A DNA stretch of 20,928 nt from Candidatus Hodarchaeota archaeon (GCA_016840025.1 JAEOTF010000307.1:1-20928); one strand, 5' to 3'; shown: positions 6,974 through 13,132, counted from the first letter of the stretch. Numbers and translations: made by a program. Notes: a model not told the origin generated them from the letters alone.

Positions 6974-8200
6974 TCAATTCCTTTTTTCAGTATGTTCTTT
7001 GATTATTCTTTTGTATGAATTTCCAGATACTCTAATCATCTTTTCATCGGTTATGGGTTTATTACAACGACTACAGAATTTACTGACCTCTTTCCACTTT
7101 CGAAATTCCAACTCATGGGCCGGATAGCGGCAATGAGGACATATAACTACCTTACGATTTGATTCTGTTGGAAACTCATAACAAAAGATACAACGAAAAT
7201 CATCTTGTGTGAGATGTCGACCAACAGGTGTAATGCGTTCGATAATGGCAGGACTAAGTTGTTTAACGCGACGAGAAGGCCTAGATTGTTCAATTGCCAT
7301 TCCAGGTACTACATTAATGTCACCTTGACTTCTTCTTTGAGGGGATGAAACTGATCCTCGTGAAGTAGTTAAGGAAGGTCTTCTCGAAGCAGAAGAGGGG
7401 CTTCGTTGAGCAGTTGTAGGAGAACGCCTTTGTGTAGGGGTTGTTGAAGAGCGCCGGGTGGTCGTAGGAGAAGATCTACGAGCAGATGTACGTTGAGAGA
7501 GAGTAGGCCTGCGCTCTCTAGAAGTGGTTCGCGATAGACCACGAGAGGAAGGACGTGAAGTTCTCGACGGACGAGATCGAACGGGTCTAAGGGAAACTAT
7601 AACTACAGGAAACACATAATGTTGGATCAGAATTAATGAACTGGCTATAAAAAACACCAAAGAACTAATCTCAACCTCTCTTGTTTGCGTCCAAAAGAAA
7701 CCCAGCAGCAAAAATAGAATAGCATTAAAAATAATCACTGCAGCAATTGGATATCTTTTACGAGCTATGAAAATGCCAGAATATCGGCCAGAATAATATC
7801 TTCGGAGTAGTAGAAGAAGAAGGATATAGAAAGGAAGAACAAAAATCAATCCAAACAGATTTAGGAACAGAAAATAGTTTCCAAAGCTAATAAGATCTAG
7901 TGTTGATTCGAGAAAGAATGTTTGAAGTAATGGGGAATCACCAAGAGTAGCGATAGCAGAAATGAGGGAACCTAACAGAGCTAGGGATGTTAATAAGAGA
8001 AGAAAAGTAGCAGAAGCAGGGGGAGCCCGATATTGGCGGTAATAAAGCCATTCATCGATTAATTTTATACCTAAAACTGCGAGTATAGTAAAGTATCCGA
8101 TGGTAAGAGCCGTTTCAAGACCGTGGTCGGTTAGCATAGTCAGGACTGCGAACACCGTTCCAGCTATGAATATACTGATATATACATTCCTTTCGACCAT
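6974..8200 (-). CDS. Membrane-anchored RING-like protein, candidate E3 ubiquitin-like ligase
   Basis: A 408-aa protein in three parts. Residues about 1-205 form six transmembrane helices (about 7-22, 30-48, 62-85, 105-132, 151-170, 178-203). Residues about 206-325 are an Arg/Ser/Thr/Pro-rich linker resembling an RS segment, probably cytoplasmic by the positive-inside rule. Residues 337-379 form a RING-like zinc domain: C337-x2-C340, C354-x2-C357, H362, W369, C376-x2-C379. The block A-H-x3-F-x2-W-x6-C-x2-C matches the second half of RING domains, but the position of the usual ligand three residues after the His is Glu. The ATG follows AAGGGACAATAA. Lying 19 bp after the JAMM gene in a cluster with E1 and E2, it is the obvious E3 candidate. 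The membrane-plus-RING arrangement resembles eukaryotic ER ligases such as Hrd1 in design only; I do not claim homology. Confidence 0.8.
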   Translation of the reverse strand: MVERNVYISIFIAGTVFAVLTMLTDHGLETALTIGYFTILAVLGIKLIDEWLYYRQYRAPPASATFLLLLTSLALLGSLISAIATLGDSPLLQTFFLESTLDLISFGNYFLFLNLFGLIFVLPFYILLLLLLRRYYSGRYSGIFIARKRYPIAAVIIFNAILFLLLGFFWTQTREVEISSLVFFIASSLILIQHYVFPVVIVSLRPVRSRPSRTSRPSSRGLSRTTSRERRPTLSQRTSARRSSPTTTRRSSTTPTQRRSPTTAQRSPSSASRRPSLTTSRGSVSSPQRRSQGDINVVPGMAIEQSRPSRRVKQLSPAIIERITPVGRHLTQDDFRCIFCYEFPTESNRKVVICPHCRYPAHELEFRKWKEVSKFCSRCNKPITDEKMIRVSGNSYKRIIKEHTEKRN

Positions 8201-8219
8201 TTATTGTCCCTTTCATTTC

Positions 8220-9215
8220 TTACCCATCATTTTCATAATCATATTCTAAAAACATAGCTTTACCTTCACTTAGAGGAAGGGTTGCGGCTAATATTCCTGG
8301 AACGCTGTCCACAGGGCAATTGAGGACCTCAAAGGGGGGTTCTTCCCATTTTTTTAGATTTCCTTTAAGTCTGAAGATCTTAAAGCCATAAGAACGCGAT
8401 GAAATTCTTGTTGGGTCAATAACAAGAGCGATAGGAGCCGTTACCTGTGAATTGGTTCGAGCAAGACGTTGATATCGGACTTGGGTGTGATAATCGGTGT
8501 CTGACATGAAAAATCCATATGAGGGATGACTATGATACCAACCGACAATTTGGGTACCGGGTTCTTTAGATTTATAAACACGGACCAAGCTTTGGGGATT
8601 CTGGATTTGCGCATTAATACTGGTACCATGGCCTACTGGATACGCATCTGTAATCACTATACGAGCCAGAGGGGTATCTTGGTTCTCAATGTTACCTACT
8701 AGAAGACCAATAACCTCAACCCATTTTTTCCGTTTTATTTTGGGGTTTGCATACTTTTTGGCGTGTAATGCTAATTTAAGATATGCTTTGAGATGAATTT
8801 TCACCCTAACAGGCTCAGCATCTATTTCTAAATCAGTAGAGTCAGTTGGAATATCTGAATCACCTAACTTCTCAGAATCTTTCAAGTTAATATCATAATA
8901 TTCATCCCCGAAACCGTCCAATGTCTTTTCAGTTTTATCAGTATCTTGATTCTTGGATTTAAGGGATTTTTCAGAGTTGGAAAGCTTCTTAGACTCATTA
9001 GTGGGATCATTTTTGATTTGGGTTATAGAAACGGGATTATTTTTGGCTGATGTTCTAAGGATGTTGTCCAGCTTAATTGAAGTAAGAGAGGGGACTGTAA
9101 TCGTAAAACTCCCATCCTTAGGATCAAAGTGTAAAGAAAACTCTTTTAGTAGATCCTCAAAAGGGCCTTTTTTGATTTTTGATTCCCCTTTTTTTGACAT
9201 ACTTTTCAATTCCAT
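8220..9215 (-). CDS. JAMM/MPN+ metalloprotease, Rpn11-like deconjugating enzyme
   Basis: A 331-aa protein. Residues about 135-300 form an MPN+ domain with the complete JAMM zinc site: upstream Glu (E167 in K-W-V-E-V-I-G-L-L-V-G), then G-W-Y-H-S-H-P-S-Y-G-F-F-M-S-D-T-D, giving His228, His230, Ser238 and Asp241. This block closely follows the Rpn11 pattern, so isopeptidase activity removing the cluster's ubiquitin-like modifiers is likely. Residues 1-135 are an extra N-terminal region: a short beta-rich start (S-F-T-I-T-V-P-S-L-T) followed by a Ser/Lys/Asp-rich disordered stretch. The modifiers end at their mature glycine, so a precursor-trimming role is not needed. An internal ATG at 9200 is an alternative start. 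It lies 27 bp after the E2 gene and is probably in the same transcript. Confidence 0.92.
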   Translation of the reverse strand: MELKSMSKKGESKIKKGPFEDLLKEFSLHFDPKDGSFTITVPSLTSIKLDNILRTSAKNNPVSITQIKNDPTNESKKLSNSEKSLKSKNQDTDKTEKTLDGFGDEYYDINLKDSEKLGDSDIPTDSTDLEIDAEPVRVKIHLKAYLKLALHAKKYANPKIKRKKWVEVIGLLVGNIENQDTPLARIVITDAYPVGHGTSINAQIQNPQSLVRVYKSKEPGTQIVGWYHSHPSYGFFMSDTDYHTQVRYQRLARTNSQVTAPIALVIDPTRISSRSYGFKIFRLKGNLKKWEEPPFEVLNCPVDSVPGILAATLPLSEGKAMFLEYDYENDG

Positions 9216-9242
9216 GTTATATTCAGGTTAGCAGCTTATTTT

Positions 9243-9770
9243 TTACCATTTTTCTTTGGCGTATTTTTTAGTGATCTCACGCGCTTTTTTCTTGAATTTT
9301 TTCCTGTTTTTGATGTATTCTACAGCAGCCTTCTTATTAAAAACATCATGAGGATTTGTATAGGCTTCATCAATATTAAACATTGCTAAGATCGAATAAA
9401 TAACAGTCGTGATATTTTTTGAAGGGCTCCATCCATCAGGTCTTCCTTTTAATTCAGGGTCAACTAGAGCAAGACAAATATTTCGCTTACCTATATACTC
9501 ATTGGGTTTTGGCCAGAAATTCGGGTGCCAGATTGGCGTATGCAGTCTAACGAATGGAGGGGAATAAGGATAGTTAGAACGAAATTTTATCTCAAGTCTA
9601 AACTTCCCTTTTTCGTAAGGTGTCTCTTTAGGCCCTTCTAACAATATTGCTAGATGTTGTACAGACTTTTTTTTGCCAGGGAAGGCTTTCAACTGTTTAA
9701 TAATTCTTTTCTTGTACAATTTTTTGAGTTCGTTATAATCATTAGTAATTCTTTTCATCCGAATAGACAT
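9243..9770 (-). CDS. E2 ubiquitin-conjugating enzyme homologue (UBC fold)
   Basis: A 175-aa protein with a clear UBC fold: E-I-K-F-R-S-N-Y-P-Y-S-P-P, then H-P-N at 82-84, the catalytic Cys99 in R-N-I-C-L-A-L-V, W-S-P at 114-116, and a helical C-terminus rich in Lys. It should take the modifier from the E1 as a thioester on Cys99 and pass it to a substrate Lys with the RING protein. His82 and Cys99 are 17 residues apart, where canonical E2s such as the UbcH5 type have about 10, so there is a roughly 7-residue insertion (F-W-P-K-P-N-E-Y-I-G-K-R) beside the active site. The start ATG follows GGAGGT, which lies within the last codons of the E1 gene; the two genes are separated by only 3 bp, so translation is probably coupled. 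Confidence 0.95.
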   Translation of the reverse strand: MSIRMKRITNDYNELKKLYKKRIIKQLKAFPGKKKSVQHLAILLEGPKETPYEKGKFRLEIKFRSNYPYSPPFVRLHTPIWHPNFWPKPNEYIGKRNICLALVDPELKGRPDGWSPSKNITTVIYSILAMFNIDEAYTNPHDVFNKKAAVEYIKNRKKFKKKAREITKKYAKEKW

Positions 9771-9773
9771 CTG

Positions 9774-11024
9774 CTAGACCTCCAGTTGGATTTGAAGATA
9801 AAATTGCTTATCTTCATCGAATCCAGTTACAAGAATTGTTTCGAAAGATCGAAGACCAGCTTTGGATATAGTTTGACCGAAATCGATCTCTGTTACTTCT
9901 GAAGAATCAATTCTAAAGATGGTAGGGGGGAATTCGGGGTCAATAACGAGGTTTTTCTCCTTCACTACTTTTGAAATTATTTTTTGTAGAGAGTATCTGG
10001 GTTTAACACGAATTTTATACAGTGGGGTTCTATCCGCACCACATAGTGAACAACTGGGATTTACAGGTTTTTCAATCTCATAAAATTTACATGTAAGACC
10101 ATTATAAATCATATAATTTAATTGTAAATTCCCAAGTGTTTTGTGTCCAGGATTATTAATATGATGAAGAATTTTCACCGTTTCTTGGCTTTGTAAGGAA
10201 GCCATTACGCAATTAATGGTTATAACAGTAGGTTCATGAAATTCGATAAGGTGAACGATCTGATCTGCGGTAAAAGGCTGTGATGATGGGAAATATTTCT
10301 CTAACAGTTTATTTGCGTAATTTTGGACTTCTTTAATTTCCTCAGAATTAAGAATATTAGCCGATCGTTCATATTTTTCCTCGAAATATAATTGACCCTT
10401 CAAAATACAATGAGAAGGACGACGGGGCTCTCCAACGAGGGTACAAGCGCCCAAATCGTCCTGTTCGCGGTCTCTTAACGGATCACATTCTAAGCAAGCA
10501 TTTTGTAATGGAAATACGGTATAAATATGGCCATTATAGGCAGCAGTGCCTGCATCAATTAATGGCTTACGATTATGAACAGCTCGTCGGTTTAATTCAG
10601 CACGAGCTTCAATTGAATCCAAGCCTGCTACATATATGTCGCAATCTTGATACACATAAGGTGGGATATCTTGCAACATTGTGTTGTAAGCTTCAATTCG
10701 AATAAATGGATTTATCTCACGAAGCTTTTTCGCAGCTACTTCTGCTTTAGAGGCACCTTCAGAGGCACCAACAAACAAAAATTGGCGATTCATATTGGAA
10801 TATTCAATTGTATCCATATCTACTAATATTAAATGACCAATTCCGACCATAGCTAAATTTTTTGCAACTTCAACGCCTAATCCTCCTACTCCCGCGATCA
10901 AAACTTTGCTTCTCTTTAAAAGTTCTTGATTCCACCCAGGTAAACGTAGTTGTCTGTCGAATAGGCGTTTTTCATCATTGGTTAGAAACTTTGATGCAAA
11001 ATTAGAGACATTTTTAGAGTTCAT
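9774..11024 (-). CDS. E1-like ubiquitin-activating enzyme (Uba3-like, with catalytic Cys and UFD)
   Basis: A 416-aa protein. Residues about 18-180 form the adenylation domain: G-V-G-G-L-G nucleotide loop (45-50), Asp69/Asp71, and N-M-N-R-Q (77-81). Zinc ligands are the pairs C177/C180 and C325/C328. The catalytic-cysteine motif is G-A-C-T-L-V-G-E-P-R-R-P-S-H-C (Cys194), which matches the C-T-x4-P-R-x-P-x-H-C motif of Uba3-type E1 proteins. Residues about 340-416 form a C-terminal ubiquitin-fold domain, the part that recruits E2. These last two features separate it from MoeB/ThiF sulfur-transfer enzymes. It should adenylate the C-terminal Gly of the two modifiers and carry them as a thioester. 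A GGATGA site overlaps the Ub-like 2 stop, so the genes are probably cotranscribed. Confidence 0.95.
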   Translation of the reverse strand: MNSKNVSNFASKFLTNDEKRLFDRQLRLPGWNQELLKRSKVLIAGVGGLGVEVAKNLAMVGIGHLILVDMDTIEYSNMNRQFLFVGASEGASKAEVAAKKLREINPFIRIEAYNTMLQDIPPYVYQDCDIYVAGLDSIEARAELNRRAVHNRKPLIDAGTAAYNGHIYTVFPLQNACLECDPLRDREQDDLGACTLVGEPRRPSHCILKGQLYFEEKYERSANILNSEEIKEVQNYANKLLEKYFPSSQPFTADQIVHLIEFHEPTVITINCVMASLQSQETVKILHHINNPGHKTLGNLQLNYMIYNGLTCKFYEIEKPVNPSCSLCGADRTPLYKIRVKPRYSLQKIISKVVKEKNLVIDPEFPPTIFRIDSSEVTEIDFGQTISKAGLRSFETILVTGFDEDKQFYLQIQLEV

Positions 11025-11033
11025 ATTTCTGAT

Positions 11034-11381
11034 TCATCCAGCTGTGGAAACGGGGATAATCAATACCTCTTGACCGTCTTCAATCTCATAATTGGAGAGG
11101 ATATCATCGGCGTCTAGGGTTCGACCAGCAATAGATAAATGAAAGCCTTCAGGGTCAAGTCCAATGACATTCCCGAGAGTTGTTTTCAGTTCCGAGACAG
11201 CCAAATCGGCATCAACAGTTAGTTCTTCCAATTTTTCACTAGGACCAATGGTAGAGCGAAAAACGAGTTTTATTTGTGAACCTTTAGGAAATTTTGATTT
11301 GACAGGTTTTTTAGACTCAATTACTTCCTCTTCTTCTTCAATTTCAAGATCATAGTCTTCAAAATCTTCATTTTCTGACAT
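11034..11381 (-). CDS. Ubiquitin-like modifier 2, ending Ser-Thr-Ala-Gly
   Basis: A beta-grasp protein of 115 aa. After an acidic N-terminal tail (E-D-Y-D-L-E-I-E-E-E-E-E) and a Lys/Pro linker, the last 75 or so residues follow ubiquitin closely; S-I-A-G-R-T-L-D-A-D-D-I-L-S-N-Y-E-I aligns with ubiquitin I-F-A-G-K-Q-L-E-D-G-R-T-L-S-D-Y-N-I. The chain ends 19 residues after the Asn that matches the Asp of S-D-Y, exactly as in ubiquitin, so the final Gly corresponds to Gly76. The last five residues are V-S-T-A-G in place of R-L-R-G-G. An upstream ATG at 11420 would add 13 residues. I prefer 11381 because the resulting start (M-S-E-N-E-D-F-E-D-Y-D-L-E) matches that of Ub-like 1 and because a TATA-like TTAATATAG lies at a suitable distance. 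Confidence 0.9.
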   Translation of the reverse strand: MSENEDFEDYDLEIEEEEEVIESKKPVKSKFPKGSQIKLVFRSTIGPSEKLEELTVDADLAVSELKTTLGNVIGLDPEGFHLSIAGRTLDADDILSNYEIEDGQEVLIIPVSTAG

Positions 11382-11464
11382 GTGGCAATCATTCCTTGAG
11401 ATCGAGTGTGAGGAAGTCATTCATAATGGCCTCTATATTAACTATTGTTAATTCTGCCAGACTT

Positions 11465-11472
11465 AAAAAAAA
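11465..11472 (-). terminator. T-run after Ub-like 1
   Basis: On the minus strand, CTTCTCTCTTCC is followed by eight Ts about 27 bases after the Ub-like 1 stop. U-rich tracts alone can terminate archaeal RNA polymerase. A TATA-like TTAATATAG follows, before Ub-like 2. Together they suggest Ub-like 1 is at least partly monocistronic. Confidence 0.4.
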
Positions 11473-11498
11473 GGAAGAGAGAAGAAAACGGCTAAAAG

Positions 11499-11849
11499 CT
11501 AACCTGCAGTCGAATGGGGGATCATTAGGATTTCGTCGCCGCTACCGACTCCATAATCGCCGATTTTAGCCCCTTCATCCATCGTACGACCAGCATGGCT
11601 AAGGTGAAAGTCATCAGGGCTCAAAGCAAAGATGTTTGAAAGTGTATCTTTCACATCGCCGACTGGAGTGTTTTCACCTACAGCAAGCTTCTCCGTTCTT
11701 TCGGGACCAATTGTTGATTTGAAGAAGATATTCTTACGGGCACCAGACCCACTTGTTACAGGGGTTTTAGCTTGAGTAGGAGTTTTGGATTTTATTGGAG
11801 TTTGTTCTTCTTCCATTTCCAAATCTAAATCTTCAAAGTCACCAGACAT
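11499..11849 (-). CDS. Ubiquitin-like modifier 1, ending Ser-Thr-Ala-Gly
   Basis: A 116-aa paralogue of the modifier encoded downstream. The N-terminal tail is acidic (D-F-E-D-L-D-L-E-M-E-E-E), followed by a flexible region with two K-T-P motifs (residues 22-30). The beta-grasp domain spans about 39-116 and includes F-K-S-T-I-G-P, S-P-D-D-F-H-L-S-H-A-G-R-T-M and I-G-D-Y-G-V. It ends P-H-S-T-A-G with the stop immediately after the Gly, so no processing is needed; the penultimate residue is Ala instead of Gly, and the position of ubiquitin Arg72 is His. The gene is near 50% GC in places, richer than its neighbours. A run of eight Ts on its sense strand just downstream suggests partial termination, so it may be made in greater amounts than the rest of the cluster. 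Confidence 0.9.
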   Translation of the reverse strand: MSGDFEDLDLEMEEEQTPIKSKTPTQAKTPVTSGSGARKNIFFKSTIGPERTEKLAVGENTPVGDVKDTLSNIFALSPDDFHLSHAGRTMDEGAKIGDYGVGSGDEILMIPHSTAG

Positions 11850-12008
11850 TTTTCATCACTTTTTTTGTCGTTTTTTCATTCATATGTAACTTATGAAACC
11901 TACGTACTAACACTGTATATAAAGGTTACGAAATATACGTACTACATGAAAAACCTTAAATAGCCTTGAAACATATTTTAATTTGTATGGTTCTAAAGAG
12001 GGTCAATT
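11850..12008. promoter_or_regulatory. Divergent promoter region of the ubiquitin cluster and the RHH-like gene
   Basis: This 159-bp region lies between the divergently transcribed Ub-like 1 and the tandem RHH-like gene. Minus-strand CCTTTATATACAG (about 11913-11925) is a TATA candidate for Ub-like 1. CCTTAAATAG (about 11951-11960) is one for the rightward gene. The 9-mer TACGTACTA occurs twice, at 11901-11909 and 11936-11944, on either side of the leftward TATA box, and GTAAC (11886-11890) pairs with GTTAC (11925-11929). The arrangement suggests operator sites, possibly for the adjacent RHH-like protein. Confidence 0.5.
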
Positions 12009-12395
12009 TTGCCCCAAAAAGCGCAAAACATAAAAATATCCAGTAGAGCATGGGAATTACTACGATGGGCTAAATTTAAATTGAGTACAAAGTCATATGG
12101 CGATGCGATAGTTCAAATGGATAAAAGAATAGCAAAAAACAGATCGGGGAGACTAAAAGAATCATTACAGGAGTTTGATGAAGAAAGGCATCGGATCAAA
12201 ATAAAGACACCAAAGGACGAGACTTTGCTGGTACCACAAGCGACAAAACCGAAAACGATCCTATTAAATCCAAAAGCACATAGAATCCTTGAACGAGTCA
12301 AAATTGAAAGCAATGAGCCAGCATATACCTTTTCGGATGCTATCGAATTCTTAGTAAATGAAAATAACCTGATGCCTGACCATTTAAAAAAATAG
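12009..12395 (+). CDS. Tandem ribbon-helix-helix-like protein, putative DNA-binding/antitoxin-like
   Basis: A 128-aa protein with an internal repeat. Residues 8-37 (I-K-I-S-S-R-A-W-E-L-L-R-W-A-K ending S-Y-G-D-A-I-V-Q-M) and residues 84-115 (I-L-L-N-P-K-A-H-R-I-L-E-R-V-K ending T-F-S-D-A-I-E-F-L) share the pattern of archaeal VapB-like ribbon-helix-helix antitoxins: strand, helix with L-x3-K, then S/T-x-x-D-A-I helix. Two units in one chain could form the usual RHH dimer intramolecularly. The start is a TTG at 12009 preceded by AGAGGG; no ATG fits the frame. No toxin gene is adjacent, so a transcription-factor role is more likely than an antitoxin. It is divergent from Ub-like 1 and could regulate the shared promoter region. 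The assignment is from pattern only. Confidence 0.6.
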   Translation: MPQKAQNIKISSRAWELLRWAKFKLSTKSYGDAIVQMDKRIAKNRSGRLKESLQEFDEERHRIKIKTPKDETLLVPQATKPKTILLNPKAHRILERVKIESNEPAYTFSDAIEFLVNENNLMPDHLKK

Positions 12396-12445
12396 ATCAG
12401 AAATCTCCTCCAAGATTATGACAGGTCAATGATATTATTGAAAAA

Positions 12446-12511
12446 AAAGGAAGAAGAATTGGGGATGGTGATGGATGTTTGGATACTGAGGAAAAAAACT
12501 CTTCTTCCTTT
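12446..12511. repeat. Perfect 12-bp inverted repeat after the RHH-like gene
   Basis: AAAGGAAGAAGA (12446-12457) and TCTTCTTCCTTT (12500-12511) are exact reverse complements separated by 42 bases. The gap between 12395 and 12661 holds no convincing gene. It may be a transcript 3' structure; the purine/pyrimidine arms could also pair by chance in AT-rich DNA. Confidence 0.45.
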
Positions 12512-12660
12512 AGTAGAATATTAGAGATCGCGATTAAGTAAAACCTCTTATTAAATTATCAACCATTCTTATTATTTAATGGGTTTGAGGAAACTCTGCG
12601 ATTTAGCATAGTTTATTAGGATAAATAGGCAATCTTCCTACTCTTTATTGTGGATATTAT

Positions 12661-12948
12661 ATGATTGAAGACGCAACTCTACCCGATGATCTTATTTACT
12701 ACTTAGCCATCAAAGAAAATAATGGAACGAGTATAATTGGTGCTGTTCGTTTCAGTGATAACAGCTTCCATGCCGTCTTGACTATCAATTCAGTTGTTAT
12801 TCCCTTAGGTTATTATGAACATTATAGTGAAGCATCGGCTAGAGTATTACGTCAATTAACTCTTTATGTTCTCAAAACAAAGACAGGAATGCTGTTGGGT
12901 ACCCCCTATATAGATAGAATCATCACTGAATGGAAAAGACTTAACTAA
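12661..12948 (+). CDS. Uncharacterised 95-aa protein
   Basis: I do not recognise this protein. It is 95 aa, soluble, and reads as a mixed alpha/beta fold: strand pairs at about 11-27 and 31-48 (L-I-Y-Y-L-A-I-K; S-I-I-G-A-V-R-F; A-V-L-T-I-N-S-V-V-I-P-L-G-Y-Y), then a helix from about 55 to 73 (Y-S-E-A-S-A-R-V-L-R-Q-L-T-L-Y-V-L) and a short helical end with W-K-R-L-N. There are no cysteines, signal peptide or membrane segments. The ATG is preceded by GTGGATATTAT, with no strong ribosome-binding site. It stands alone between the RHH-like gene and a zinc-ribbon gene, both on the same strand. The clean codon structure and amphipathic pattern make a real gene likely. Confidence 0.55.
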   Translation: MIEDATLPDDLIYYLAIKENNGTSIIGAVRFSDNSFHAVLTINSVVIPLGYYEHYSEASARVLRQLTLYVLKTKTGMLLGTPYIDRIITEWKRLN

Positions 12949-13084
12949 AAATACTTTTTGTCTTTTAATTTCCCTTTTCTAGTGAAATTATAATGAGCAA
13001 TAGAGGTCATTCTTGTTTTGGGAACTTAAAAGTTCAAGCATTTACGATGGATCGTGTGACTTAGAGAAATGAGCAGCCTCATCA

Positions 13085-13132
13085 CCAATGATCCCACCTC
13101 CTCATACCCATCATGGGGGGTAGGTTCATTGG
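13085..13132. repeat. Imperfect 17-bp inverted repeat upstream of the zinc-ribbon gene
   Basis: CCAATGA (13085-13091) pairs exactly with TCATTGG (13126-13132), and the inner arms CCCACCTCC and GGGGGGTAGG pair with a few mismatches or wobbles around a loop of about 14 bases. It stands out as GC-rich in an AT-rich gap and lies 33 bp before the zinc-ribbon ATG. It could be a 5' leader structure, a terminator of the 12661-12948 gene, or a small mobile-element remnant. Confidence 0.55.

Noticed and set aside
9774..11024. MoeB/ThiF-type sulfur-carrier adenylyltransferase
   Set aside because: It has the C-T-x4-P-R-x-P-x-H-C catalytic motif and a C-terminal ubiquitin-fold domain, and sits next to an E2, so E1 fits better.
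12434..12529. 31-codon ORF beginning M-I-L-L-K-K-K-E-E-E
   Set aside because: Low complexity, no ribosome-binding site, and it covers an inverted repeat that forces its composition.
13085..13132. CRISPR-like repeat
   Set aside because: A single palindrome without repeated units or spacers; no cas genes in the window.
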